64,000 nucleotides of DNA from Cyrtodaria siliqua. Taxonomy: Eukaryota; Mollusca; Bivalvia; Adapedonta; Hiatellidae. The stretch covers positions 62,001 to 126,000 of the forward strand of contig JAWPHD010007147.1 in the NCBI GenBank assembly GCA_037043455.1, read 5' to 3'. Below the pieces are notes generated by a model. The model was given only the letters and a program-made list of their open reading frames with translations, did not search any database and had not been told where the DNA came from. This document shows, in pieces, positions 21,711 to 33,196 of this stretch. Numbering within the stretch: position 1 is the first letter of the stretch; the number at the start of each line of letters is the position of its first letter. The position numbers and the translations under genes were made by a program.

Positions 21711-23742
21711 AACAAGAGGCCCAAGAGGGCCTGTGAACGCTCTACTGGCTGTTACACCATTGATGAATCGAGTCGTACTACATGGTGTCTAGAGTGTACA
21801 CAAGGTTTTCAAGTATTTGACCTAGTGACCTAGTTTTTGACCCCATGGGACCCATTTTCGAACTTGACCAAAATATAATTAAGACAACATTTCGACAAAG
21901 TTTCATCAAGATCGGGTCAGAAATATGGCCTCTAGAGTGTACTAGTGACCTAGTTTTTGACCCTGTGTGACCCTGTGTGACCCTGTGTGACCCATTTTCG
22001 AACTTTAGCAAGCCATAATTGAGACAAATATTCTGACAAAATTGCATCAAGATCGGGTCAAAAATATGGCCTCTAGAGTGTACACACGGTTTTTCCAAAG
22101 TTTGACCTAGTGACCTAGTTTTTGAACTTGACCAAGATATAATTAAGACAAACATTTTGACAAAGAGTGTACACAAGGTTTTTCCAATATTTGACCTAGT
22201 GACCTAGTTTTTAACCCCATGTGTACCCATTTACAAACTTGACCAAGATATAATTAAGACAAACATTCTGACAAAGTTGCATCAAGCTCGGGTCAAAAAT
22301 ATGGCCTCTAGAGTGTACACAAGGTTTTTCCAATATTTGACCTAGTGACCTAGTTTTTAACTTCATGTGACCCATTTCCGAACTTGATCAAGATATAATT
22401 AAGATAAACAATTTGACAAAATTTCATCAAGATTGGGTAACAAATATGACCTCTAGAGTGTACACAAGTTTTTTCAAGTATTTGACCTAGTGACCTAGTT
22501 TTTGACCCCACATAACCCATTTTTGAACTTGACCGAGATTTCATTGAGACAAACATTCTGACAAAGTTTCATCAAGATCGGGTCAAAAATATGGCCTCCA
22601 GAGTGTACACACAGTTTTTCCAAAGTTTGACCTAGTGACCTAGTTTTTAACACCATGTGACCCATTTTTGAACTTGACCAAGATATAATTAAGACAAACA
22701 TTTTGACAAAGTTTCATCAAGATTGGGTCAGAAATACGGCTTCTAGAGTGTACACAAGGTTTTTCAAGTATTTGACCTAGTGATCTAGTTTTTAACCCCA
22801 TGTGACCCATTTTCAAACTTGACCAAGATATAATTAAGACAAACATTCTGACAAAGTTGCATCAAGCTCGGGTCAAAAATATGGCCTCTAGAGTGTACAC
22901 AAGGTTTTTCCAATATTTGACGTAGTGACCTAGTTTTTAACTTCATGTGACCCATTTTCGAACTTGATCAAGATATAATTAAGATAAACAATTTGACAAA
23001 GTTTCATCAAGATTGGGTAACAAATATGACCTCTAGAGTGTACAAAAGTTTTTTCAAGTATTTGACATAGTGACCTAGTTTTTGACCCCACATGACCCAT
23101 TTTTGAACTTGACCGAGATTTCATTAAGACAAACATTCTGACAAAGTTTCATCAAGATCAGGTCAAAAATATGGCCTCTAGAGTGTATACACGGTTTTTC
23201 CAAAGTTTGACCTAGTGACCTAGTTTTTAACACCATGTGACCCATTTTTGAACTTGACCAAGATATAATTAAGACAAACATTTTGACAAAGTTTCATGAA
23301 GATTGGGTCAGAAATACGGCTTCTAGAGTGTACACAAGGTTTTTCAAGTATTTGACCTAGTGACCTAGTTTTTAACCCCATGTGATCCATTTTCAAACTT
23401 GACCAAGATATAATTAAGACAAACATTCTGACAAAGTTGCATCAAGCTCGGGTCAAAAATATGGCCTTTAGAGTGTACACAAGGTTTTTCCAATATTTGA
23501 CCTAGTGACCTAGTTTTTGACCCCACATGACCCATTTTCGAACTTGACCGAGATTTCATTGAGACAAACATTCTGACAAAGTTTCATGATGATTGCATCA
23601 GAAATGTGGCCTCTAGAGTGTACACAAGCAAAAGTTAACGGACGACGGACAACGGACGACGGACGTCGGACGACGGACAACGGAAGACGGACAACACACC
23701 ATCCCATAAGCTCTGCTGGCCCTTGGCCAGTAGAGCTAAAAA
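21711..23742 (+). mobile_element. Pearl-type element R3 with 145-bp satellite core
   Basis: Head AACAAGAGGCCCAAGAGGGC with GCTCTACTGGC, then about 12 units of 145 bp (TTGACCTAGTGACCTAGTTT, CGAACTTGACCAAGATATAA, TCATCAAGATCGGGTC, CTCTAGAGTGTACACAAGG), a GGACGACGGACAACGGACG run and a tail CTGGCCCTTGGCCAGTAGAG then CTAAAAA. Within the core, four consecutive units (580 bp) are repeated: units at 22350, 22495 and 22640 match those at 22930, 23075 and 23220. The regular 68-codon minus-strand frames every 145 bp are repeat artefacts. Confidence 0.9.
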
Positions 23743-23831
23743 ACTACTCGTTTCTTCTTTATTTTAACATTACAGAAATAACCTCCCATTTCCAATTAAC
23801 GTCAAATTTTCCCCCCTCTGAAGGTTTTAGA

Positions 23832-24181
23832 GAATTTTGAGAACAATGCGTCTGGTGACTGAAAACGTGCCCGTTTCGCAACGGGGTACGAGGACATAAA
23901 TGATCTATGTTGGACTTGGTTCCAAGATGCTACGTCAAGACACATGCCAATGTCTGCGCCTTTGATTCAGCTGCAGGCATTAATTCGCGAAAGATCTTAA
24001 CATTGAGATGTTTAAGGCCTCAAATGGATGGTTAGATGCTTTCCTTAAGAGGCATAATGTAGTGTTCGTATCTATGACTGGGGAACGCGGAGATGTGAGT
24101 AAAGTAACCGTGGAAGATTGGATATCTAAGCTTCCTACACTGTGTGAAGGATACAATCCCAGTGTTAAAAACATAAATTAA
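23832..24181 (+). pseudogene. Tigger/pogo (CENP-B-like HTH) transposase relic
   Basis: The translation contains FATGYEDINDLCWTWFQDA, PMSAPLIQLQAL, then (after a frame change of one base at GCGAAAGAT, about 23990) FKASNGWLDAFLKRHNV, SMTGERGDVSKVTVEDW and LPTLCEGYNP. This is the usual order of the Tc5/CENP-B second HTH domain: a WF near the start, KASNGWL..F..R in the middle, SGE and W at the end. One stop precedes KRARFATG. The DDE catalytic domain is absent; the frame stops at TAA 24179. It is a truncated copy of a transposase from the Tc1/mariner superfamily. Confidence 0.7.
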
Positions 24182-26460
24182 AGTTGTCTTAGTTGCATAG
24201 GTGTTTATTATTCCTTTACAAGATACCACATATATACGAAATAATACAAGATACCTACAATGTAAAGCATTCATTTTAATACAATGTACATGAGGGATAA
24301 TTCAATCTTGGTCCATATCATGGTGCTCGGGAATTTTGTGAAAATATGAAGTTATTTGAAATAAACGAAAATAATGATTGTATACATTATTTCTGCAATG
24401 TTTGAGAGATATAAAAGTAGATAACAAAAATGGGTTTAATTCAAAGAGTTAAAAGAAAAAGAAAAAAAATCGCCAGTAAATGGTCGGATTTGATAACCAA
24501 AATTGTGACATCATGGAATGGGGTAAAATCAAGTTGAGATTTCAAAGTATAGAGTACCTCATTGAGGATGTCTAGGGACCTTTTTGGAAGAATATGCATT
24601 ATATTTTCTAATCCATTTTCTAAATGACGTCGGATGGTACTTTAAAACAAATTAAACGATATTCAAAACAGTCGTTGTGTATGTAACATTGGTGTCCGTT
24701 TATTCCTGAAAAAACAACCAACACTAAAGCGTGTAAATAGGTCTCCTAACCTTTATAACAGCAGTATTATATCCTTATTGATATTAAATTAATTTATCAG
24801 TGACATCAATTTGGCGAACCCTGGCCTCATATTTTGGAAATCAACTCGTGGAAGTAGCTTTGTGTTTTGTCGTCCACTTTGTTATGAACGCAACTCTGGT
24901 ACAATGCATAAACTCGGGGAAGCCCCAGTTAAAAATAGAACATGTAGGTGGCACTGTACAGTGGGAAATTCCGATCGATCAATTTGTTATTTACGTCACT
25001 TGTCTGAAGAAGAGCAGGGGATAGTTTGGTTCTTTGTGTCCACGTGGTTTTGTGTCGGATACGAACGAAACAGGTAAGTTTAGTGTTCCGATAAATCTCT
25101 TATTTAGCAAAATAGAAGACCATTCAACATATTGATGTGCAGTTATGGATAGCATACACAGTAATTTCAATTTGCATAGATATAGCGATGTGTCAATGTT
25201 TGGAATAAACACATAGATCGCATATTTCTGCCGATGTCTGTTCAAACCGCTGGTGTCTATTGTTACGGATGACACGCATGAATACGTGACAGCGAAATAT
25301 AATTGAATTTCCGGTTTATCTTTGGATCATTTTACTAAAAGATCGTTTGCCTGTCCTTTGGTGTGTCGAAATTTTAATGTCTACTTTTTCAATTGGTGTT
25401 TTTAAAGATAACGTGCTGTTCATAACGACGGACAACGATATTTTGGTTTCCCGTTATTACGAACAGAACGAATCACGAATATAATCAAATTTATGCCCTT
25501 GTTACATTACTTATAACTGAAAATACATTCTTATATACATTTTATACACAAATTAAACATTCTAATTCACAAACGCAGTTCAAACAAGCTTGCAACTCTC
25601 TTATTAATTTTGTGTTGTTCATAACATTAGACACCAGAATTGTTTTTACAAAACGTGTCTAGAGTACGAACAACACAGTTTGTATTCCAAAGCAGCAGAT
25701 TCGCCGAAAGATGTTTTATCTGAATTCAAATGACTTCAAACTCATGTGTAATTAAATCAATCATGAATTAAATTATGATTGTCCTATTTTTGTTGTAAAG
25801 TGTACGATGTGTGTTGTGTTCATAACAAGAGACGTCACTACGAATTTCAGATTCAGTGTACTTCGTTACGAACAGCATACATTGTGCAAATTTATACAAG
25901 TTCAGCTTTTCTCTGTCTCAAGTGAGAATACCTACTACATGTATTGGAACGTAGCAGAAAAGTCGTAAATTTTGCAGAGACAAATTTGTATTTGTTCTCC
26001 CAATCTCTTCTTTGTTTTGCTGAACAGACCCTACAACAGTCTTCTTTGTTTTGCTGAACAGACCCTACAACAGTCTTCTTTGTTTTGCTGAACAGACCCT
26101 ACAACAGTCTTCTTTGTTTTGCTGAACAGACCCTACAACAGTCTTCTTTGTTGTGTGTATATTGAAACAAGCAAAAACCTCACTATTCTTTTAATTTGTC
26201 AGAACAGAAAAGCAGTTGAATTGGATGTGGTAAATATAGGATTGGATGTTGTAACAAATAAGCATATAGATTTATAAATGTTTAATGCAAAACGTTGACA
26301 TCGCTTCTGTTGATAAAAGTGTTAATTGTCTTACTGAGAACAATTAATCTCTATATTGTTCACAGTATACAGGCCGTAGTAACTGTTGCAGCTTAAATGC
26401 AAAGAAAAGTGACTTGTATATATTGTAATCTATGAATATATTCTCTGTTTTTCTTTCTAG
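24182..26460. other. No gene recognised; possible 5' exon and a 34-bp tandem repeat
   Basis: 24801-25073 lies between an acceptor-like TTATCAG and a strong donor CAG|GTAAGT and is open in two frames (one reading LSEEEQGIVWFFVSTW), but neither frame is recognisable and its phase does not match the BEN exon at 26461. It may be a non-coding first exon. The rest (25.1-26.4 kb) repeats words such as GTTCATAAC without clear structure. Confidence 0.3.
26005..26155. repeat. 34-bp tandem repeat, ~4.4 units
   Basis: Perfect copies of a unit made of AGTCTTCTTTGTTTTGC and TGAACAGACCCTACAAC. The copies are nearly identical, implying a recent expansion. Confidence 0.9.
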
Positions 26461-27657
26461 ATCTGGCTTATGTTGGGGAAGCAAGGTATGGAGTTCAAAT
26501 GATCTCCATGCAATTGAGACGCTGTATTGACACAGCAACTCTGCTGAGAAGTTGGCACTAAACCTCCTTGAGTTCCTCTTAAGCAAAGAGGACTGTGTCA
26601 ACATGACCGTGTATGGGCACGGGAAAAAAAAGGGAATGGACCCGAATATGAGGCGGGCCATCAAAAGTAAGTCCTGAGTACAGTCTTTTATTTTGTATCA
26701 ACTGGGTTGTTTGTTTGTTTGTTCGGATTTTAAGCCTGGTTTCAGCAGTAGTACTTTATATATACAACACAATTTTCTTGCACCAGTACTAACTTATGAC
26801 TCCACAACTAACAACTTCCCCACACGAATTCAAGGAGGGCGACAAATGACCATCAGACATAATTCTTGGATCATATCATGACAAAGAGGTCGGCATGAGG
26901 TTTGAACTGGCGTCTTCCAGATTGTAGCCACTGCCCTTACCAGTCACAGCATTGTAACAACTTGTAAAAAGATTTGTCAGCATGATATCAAGACTAATAG
27001 TTTAATTATAGACAAAAATGCTTGCAGCCTCAAGAATGTAAACAGCAATTACTGATAGCAATAACTTGCATTTAGTGTAATATTGCATAACAGTATTAAG
27101 TCCGACTTATATAGCACTTTACAATGGAGAGGTTGTGTGTTCTTCAGTCATGGCAACTTGGTGAAAATATCATGTACATGTTATGTCTGTTAGTCATTTT
27201 GTGTGTCTTCTGATCTATGCGTGGAAGTTTTCAGTTACTGAAATTGTGGTGAGGTGCTAATTACTATAGAGGAAAGGATTGTGAACAGAAAAATATATGG
27301 CAAACATTTGTACGTAATGTAGGTCATCAACGATGGATGTTGAGGAAGGAATAACTGTTGAAAACGATGAAATAATGTTGTGCAATCTAGTCTGTTACAA
27401 TTAAGTTGATACTGTCAACGGCAACTCAACATAAGAGGAATTGAACAGTTTAAGATTTAATTTTTATGCTGGCACATTTTTTTTTCCAGTTCTAATATAT
27501 TGATTATCTATTTTTTCAGCCCAGATCTTCAGTTTGTACAGGAAAGAAAAAAAGTGAAGAGGAGAAGATAAAATTCTGGAATGAGACAGTTGTGTACAAA
27601 CTAAATGACAAAATAAGAGGAATAAGAAATGGAAAATACCAGGCAAAGAAAGATTAA
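26461..27657 (+). pseudogene. BEN-domain gene (module 1), two terminal exons with frameshifts
   Basis: Exon 26461-26667 (acceptor TTTCTAG, donor AAA|GTAAGT-type) and last exon 27520-27657 (acceptor TTTTTTCAG, stop TAA). They align exon by exon, at the same phase (phase 1), with the last two exons of the complete gene at 58308-60064. The sequence reads DLAYVGEARYGVQM, LALNLLEFLLSKEDC, MTVYGHGKKKGMDP, and in the last exon IFSLY, VVYKLNDKIRGIRNGKY. The helix plus K-E-D/E-x and the final W...IN/LN-x-K-I-R helix are what I expect of a BEN domain, a DNA- and protein-binding fold of chromatin factors. One base is missing near 26538 (ACAGCAACTCTG) and one A is extra in the A7 run near 27550; both breaks leave otherwise conserved protein. 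No upstream exons encoding the N-terminal and coiled-coil parts were found. Confidence 0.6.
26830..26965 (-). mobile_element. Possible tRNA-like SINE fragment
   Basis: The minus strand shows CTGGTAAGGGCAGTGGCTAC and GCCAGTTCAAACCTC, reminiscent of a degraded A box and B box. It sits in the intron of the BEN module. Weak call. Confidence 0.3.
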
Positions 27658-27980
27658 AAGAAACAAATAGACAACTAAAGAGTTCTGCATATACTCACAA
27701 GTATTTAACAAATTATTTAAGTCTTTTTACAACATTTAGAGAAAAAGATGTATAGAAGTTTACTGCATTTGTTATGATTTTTAGTGTGGTGGCCAGTGTT
27801 CCGAGCTCAATTTTGGTACAGAATGATCCTTGCTATAGATCATACTTTGCACTACTTGGAAGCTGGATTGTACTAGTCCAAGTCTGCATGCAGATGCATG
27901 TTTGGAAAACACCAACAACATAGTGGTGGGAAGTATTTTGCAACTTATCCCAAGCAAATTAAGTCTAGCTGCGATAAATG

Positions 27981-28154
27981 ATTCCCAGATTCGGGATTGG
28001 GATCCTGGATTAATGTGGGATCCCACTTTTACTTTTCCCAGTATGGAAGTTTTGGGATCCCGGTATATCCAAGGCAGGATTCAAAAATGGTTGGGATCCC
28101 GGCCGGGATCCCGACTGGGAATCCCATAATATTTATCCCGACTGGGATCCCGGT
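27981..28154. repeat. GGGATCCC palindrome array
   Basis: TGGGATCCCGG/GGGATCCC occurs about nine times (some degenerate) within 175 bp, with CCGGGATCCCGACTGGGA. It is locally GC-rich in an AT-rich background. No coding potential is claimed. Confidence 0.85.
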
Positions 28155-28922
28155 GACAGTCTAAATGTACATACCCATAACTGATAAATAATATGTCTAG
28201 CAAGCAAATTAACAGATTTTTAGCAAATTTAATTCTGTTGACCAGATTCTAGATACATGTATGTGTGAAAGCGGTTATGGGCAATACTTACATGTACATG
28301 TACTTGAATTGGGTGCGATATTTTCTATCGTAAGTTTGTAGATGTTTATGAGGGCTGTTCAAATATGATGTAGACATTATTAATAAGGCAAAAAAAAAAA
28401 TACCTGTGTTTCCGGTGGCCCGACTGACCCTTTTTTTAAGGGGCCGACCCTAAAACTTTTTATGAAAAAAAAAATAAAATCATTTGTTCTGACAATGATT
28501 TATCACAATATATCGAGGTAAACTGACATCACAGAGAAACTTTCAATTGTATCATGAACTTGTATGGGGTTTATGAGATAAATACATGTAGAATCTCACA
28601 ATATCTTGCTCCCAAAAAAAATCAAAAAAAATGCTACCTACCGACCCTAATTTTTTAGAGCATGCAATAGGAAACACCTTTTTTTTTTTGTGGCCTAAGT
28701 AATACACTTTTATAAATCAAGTAGATTAAATTATATATAGGGCAATAAAGGTCTACATTTTCTCTTTCATAGCAATACATATTATTATAAAATTATTTTA
28801 AACTGATTTCAAGAAATACGACTTTTTTCATCCCCGCTGTAGCGGCCACGTACATGTAGCACGACGTGTGTTGTAACATACGTTGCCTTCAAAACCAACC
28901 CCGTACATTATAAATGATGAAA
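28155..28922. other. No gene recognised
   Basis: AT-rich sequence with A and T homopolymers; a CCGACCCTAAAACTTTT / CCGACCCTAATTTTTTAG pair (28445 and 28640) is the only repeated word noted. Confidence 0.4.
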
Positions 28923-29222
28923 CTACCCCAGTGAAAATGTGACTGAGATCTCAGTGAAATCCCAGTGAAATTCACTGAGATTGTCGTATTTTGGTCTTTT
29001 TTACAAATCCCAGTGAAATTTCACTGAAATCCCAGTGAAATCGCTCTCAATACGTCAAAATTAATTTCACTGGGATTTCACTGAAATCTGGATGTGGATC
29101 TCAGTGAAATCTGGATGTGAATCTCAGTGAAATTGACCTCAAAATGTCAAAAATAATTTCACTGGGATTTCACTGAAATCTGAATCACATTGTGGATCTC
29201 AGTAAATCCCAGTAAAATTGAC
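28923..29222. repeat. CAGTGAAATCCCAGTGAAAT word array
   Basis: ATTTCACTGGGATTTCACTG words in both orientations. The left end, CTACCCCAGTGAAAATGTGA, is the inverted complement of the right end of the array at 60172-60672, so the two belong to one family in opposite orientation. Confidence 0.85.
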
Positions 29223-29364
29223 CTCATAATGTTCTAATATAATTATGAAATCTCCATATAATGTCAAACTGTAATGCAAATTGATGGTATGAATGAAATC
29301 TCTTTTTAATCATAAAAAATAACATGACATAGACAAAAGTTTTAAATTCTGTAAAATTCAGAAC

Positions 29365-29826
29365 AAGTTAGAAATATCACTGAAGGTGATGAATACCCCC
29401 AGCTTGTGCTTGACAATATACATATGTATGAGAAATTCAAGGGGCCATAACTCAATTAAAAATAATTTCAGTGCAACATGCTAACAATATGCACAACTAG
29501 GCTTGGTATCAATCATTCTTGTGAAGTTATATTAAATTCTGATGAAGGGTTGCTGAGAAATAGTGTTCACAAGAAATGTCCAGACCAACGGACTGTATGA
29601 GAAATTCAAGGGGCTATAACTCATTTAAGAATAATTCCAGTGCAACACGCTTACAATATGCACAACTAGGCTTGGTATCAATCATTCTTGTTAAGTTATA
29701 TTAAATTCTGATGAAGGGTTGCTGAGAAATAGTGTTCACAAGAAATGTCCAGACCAACGGACCGACCGACCGACAAGCGTGAATCCTATATAGCCCCCAT
29801 ATACTATGTATCTGGGGGTATAATGA
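29365..29826 (+). mobile_element. Pearl-type element R5b
   Basis: Head TTAGAAATATCACTGAAGG then TGATGAATACCCCC, two ~175-bp units (AATTCAAGGGGCCATAACTC, CACAACTAGGCTTGGTATCA, GGGTTGCTGAGAAATAGTG), a GACCGACCGACC run and the tail hairpin GCCCCCATATACTATGTATC then TGGGGGTATAA. The same element occurs inverted at 51474-51936. Confidence 0.8.
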
Positions 29827-29904
29827 AGTATATAGTTCTTAAATGATATATATAGCTTATAGCTTATTTGAATTCTAATTAATATGAATATTGTAATAAA
29901 CCTT

Positions 29905-30335
29905 TTCCACATACAATATTTCTGCAGCAGACTATTTTTAAATCAACATAAATGAAAGGACAGTTATTGGACAGTTGAAAGTATTGTGGCAAAACAAGAA
30001 ATTGTTCACCGTTTCAAAATTAAGTATTTTGCAAAGGTGTCAAACAGCATCTATTCAATGGATAAGGTTAAAGGCCTGGCCCATAAAAATAAATAAAAAC
30101 AATTACAAAGCAGAATTTGGTGCAAGGATAGAACAATTAGTAAGATTTGCAATTTTGCCTATTCTTCATTGAAGGTTTTCTACAAAGTCTAGTTAAATGG
30201 AAATCAAAGATGTCACTTTGTACAAGAAGGTATTATGGGAAATGGAGAAAAGCCCTTAATCCTTTCCCTAATACATCAATTCTGCAGCAGACGACTTTGA
30301 TCATATTTTGTCTATATGAGAAAAAGGGTTAAGCA
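29905..30335. mobile_element. TTAA-flanked MITE fragments (piggyBac-like)
   Basis: 30256-30335 runs TTAATCCTTTCCCTAATACA ... CTGCAGCAGACGACTTTG ... CTATATGAGAAAAAGGGTTA, with both end motifs of the family described at 55113. 29920-29945 has a further TTCTGCAGCAGACTATTT internal word. Confidence 0.55.
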
Positions 30336-30511
30336 ATTTCTCCCTTTACCACCCCACCAACTTCAAAGGTCAGTTTTATGGAACAGAGCAGTTGCTTTAT
30401 TTTCATTTAACTTGAACAAAATGTTCATCATCATTTACAAATAGTTATAAAAATAGATGTAACAATGGCATTTATTAAATATAGGTGTGAAAGAATGTGT
30501 TGACCTATTCA

Positions 30512-32120
30512 AACAAGAGGTCAATGACCTTGAAGCTCTACTGATTGATTTTGATTTCAGGAAGTAGTCGCTACAGACTTGTTTTTTGAAAATCTATTTT
30601 TAACCGTGGCGGCCATCTTGAATTTCCGGCCTACCTGAAATTTTGCTAAGATCAATAAGACATTAAGAGCAACATTCCTGTGAAGTTTCATGAAAATCCG
30701 TCAGGTAGTTTCAAAGAAGTAGTCGCTACAAGTTTTCATTATATAACTCTATGTAAACAAAGCAGCCATGTTTAAGGTCAATTCAAAAAGATTTTCGACA
30801 AGGACCAACATCATGTCATACTGATCATTTTAGAAAAAGTCCCATATCAATATCTCTTATTGTTTTGAAGAAGTAGTCGCTACAAACTTATTTATTTTAA
30901 ATCTATTTTTAGCTGTGGCGGCCATCTTGAATTTCCGGCCGACCTGAAATTTTTCTAGGATCAACTAGACATCAAGTGCAACATTCCTGTGAAGTTTCAT
31001 GAACATCCGTCAAGTAGTTTCAGAGGAGTAGTCGCTACAAGTTTTTACTATATAACTCTATGTAACCAAAGATGGCCACTGGCAGCCATGTTTAACGTCG
31101 AATCAATATAATTTTCCACAAGGATCTACATCATGTCATGCTGATCGCTTTAGAAAAAGTCCCATATCAATATCACTTATAGTTTTCAAGAAGTAGTCGC
31201 TACAAACTTATTTTTTAAAAATCTATTTTTAGCTGTGACGGCCATCTTGAATTTCCGGCCGACCTGAAATTTTCATAGGATCAATAAGACATCAAGAGCA
31301 ACATTCCTGTAAAGTTTCATGACAATCCGCCAAGTAGTTTCAGAGGAGTAGTCGCTACAAGTTTTTACTATATAACTCTATGTAAACAAAAATGGCCGCG
31401 GCAGCCATGTTTAACGTTGAATCGAAACGATTTTTGACTAGGATCAACATCATGTAATGCTGATCATTTTAGAAAGAGTCCTATATCAATATCACTTATA
31501 GTTTTCAAGAAGTAGTCGCTACAAACTTATTTTTTAAAAATCTATTTTTAGCTGTGACGGCCATCTTGAATTTCCGGCCGACCTGAAATTTTTCTAGGAT
31601 CAATTAGACATCAAGAGCAACATTCCTGTAAAGTTTCATGACAATCCGCCAAGTAGTTTCAGAGAAGTAGTCGCTACAAGTTTTTACTATATAACTCTAT
31701 GTAAACAAAGATGGCCGCTGGCAGCCATGTTTAACGTTGAATCAAAACGATTTTTGACTAGGATCAACATCATGTCATGCTGATCATTTTAGAAAAAGTC
31801 CCATATCAATATCACTTATAGTTTTCAAGAAGAAGTCGCTACAAACTTGTATTTTAAAACTCTATTTTTAGCTTTGGTGGCCATCTTGGATTTCACATCA
31901 ACATGAATTTTTGCTAGGATCAACTAGACTTTATGGGCAACATTTCTGTAAAGTTTCATGAATATCCATCTAGTAGTTTCAGCTGTGAAGTCGCTACAAA
32001 TAAAAGTTTACGGACAGACAGACGGACAGACGGACAGACGGACAGACGGACAGACGGACGGACGACGGACGCCGCACCACGGCATAAGCTCCGCTGATCT
32101 CTGATCAGTTGAGCTAAAAA
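30512..32120 (+). mobile_element. Pearl-type element R1, copy 3 (longest)
   Basis: Same head, about five ~320-bp GTAGTCGCTAC units, an (ACGGACAG)n run and the CTGATCAG..GAGCTAAAAA tail. It shares with the copy at 7219 the deletion that leaves AACAAAGCAGCCATG, so copies 1 and 3 are closer to each other than to copy 2 and differ by unit number. Confidence 0.85.
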
Positions 32121-32302
32121 CAAGTATAAGAAAGATAAACAATTAACACTTTAAACATATTTTACACTAAAGAATATGCTTATTAATTACAAGTATAATG
32201 TATATAATTAACAATTTATATTCTGCATTTGATTTATTCTTTTAAAACATAAAGCATTTATTTTATTCAGGGGCATACTGTTTTGCATGACTTTGTTACT
32301 AT

Positions 32303-32544
32303 AAGCGTTCCCATTTCCTCATAAAAAAAATTCTGCAGCAGGCTACTTTATTTCTTAATTTGTCAAAAAAATAAAAAAATCTCTAAAATTGAATGGTAAA
32401 TCTATGACTAAAGGTGGAAAACCTTATGGCAAAAGGAGAAACCTGCTCATTTTCAGAGCAATTTCTGCTCTTGCCACTATGTTTTCAAAAAGCTGTCTGC
32501 TGCAGAGGCGTCAGGAAGTTTCTATATGAGGGAAAGAGTTAATT
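32303..32544. mobile_element. TTAA MITE (piggyBac-like) copy
   Basis: A left end resembling CCCATTTCCTCATA, internal CTGCAGCAGGCTAC and GTCTGCTGCAGAGGC, and right end TCTATATGAGGGAAAGAGTT then AA. Confidence 0.6.
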
Positions 32545-32582
32545 ACCATGAAGAAATATCATACTTTTAAATGTTGTAGTTG

Positions 32583-33150
32583 AGCATTCCCTCTCCCTCA
32601 AACAACAATACTGCAGCAGATGAATAACATATTTTGTCAACAAATAGAAAATATCTATAATTGAAAGAATAACCTAGCTATGACTAAAAGAAGAAATAGA
32701 TGAGGCAAATGATTGATTGATTGGGGTTTAAGCCGTTTTTAACAATTTCTCAGTCATATCACGGATACCAGTTCACCTACTCATGTATTTCCTGGTTTTC
32801 TCACACCAGTACTTAAATACACAACAATCTTCTCAAGCAACTGGCTGCTTTTCTACATAGACTTAGCCCATTGGTGGAAGAAGAATGTCACATTGACTCT
32901 TGTCAAACGTCGAAAGAAAGTTGGCCGAGCCAGGATTCCAACTCAAGACCCCTGGATCGAAAGCCTGCGCCACTACCAACTGAGCTAATGGGCTCAGCTG
33001 GGGCAAAAGAAGAAAATGCAGGTTTTGAGCAATTTCTTCTTTTGTCATTATGTTTTCAAAAAGGTGTCTGCTGCAGAGGCATAAGACAGCATCTATATTA
33101 TGGAACCTGCAAATCCTGTAAAATGATATTTACAATGTGTCAATGCATTT
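32583..33150. mobile_element. TTAA MITE copy split by a SINE
   Basis: CATTCCCTCTCCCTCA and ACTGCAGCAGATGAATA lie left of, and TTCAAAAAGGTGTCTGCTGC then AGAGGC lies right of, the SINE at 32711-32999. The nesting shows the MITE was there first. Confidence 0.55.
32711..32999 (-). mobile_element. tRNA-derived SINE (CAATCAATCA tail)
   Basis: On the minus strand: a tRNA-like head (GAGCCCATTAGCTCAGTTGG, then a degraded B box near GGGTCTTGAGTT), a body with AACATAGAC-like and AACCAGGAAATACATGAG words, and a tail AAACCCCAATCAATCAATC. The same family is at 34479, 59279 and 59604. Confidence 0.75.
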
Positions 33151-33196
33151 TTGCAGATCTGTTAAAAAAACATTGCCTGATAACAAAAAAAATATC

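Noticed and set aside
22350..23707. A ladder of 68-codon minus-strand frames spaced every 145 bp
   Set aside because: They follow the 145-bp satellite unit exactly and share no protein features; they are repeat artefacts.
21711..23742. CRISPR-like regular repeats
   Set aside because: Units are contiguous 145-bp satellites with no unique spacers, in a eukaryotic transposon with defined ends.
24801..25077. Open frames before the donor at 25073 as a protein-coding exon of BEN module 1
   Set aside because: Two frames are open, neither is recognisable, and the phase does not match the next BEN exon; kept only as a possible non-coding exon.
27902..28129. Plus-strand frame with SRPGSRLGIP
   Set aside because: Translation of the GGGATCCC array; no domain, no splice support.
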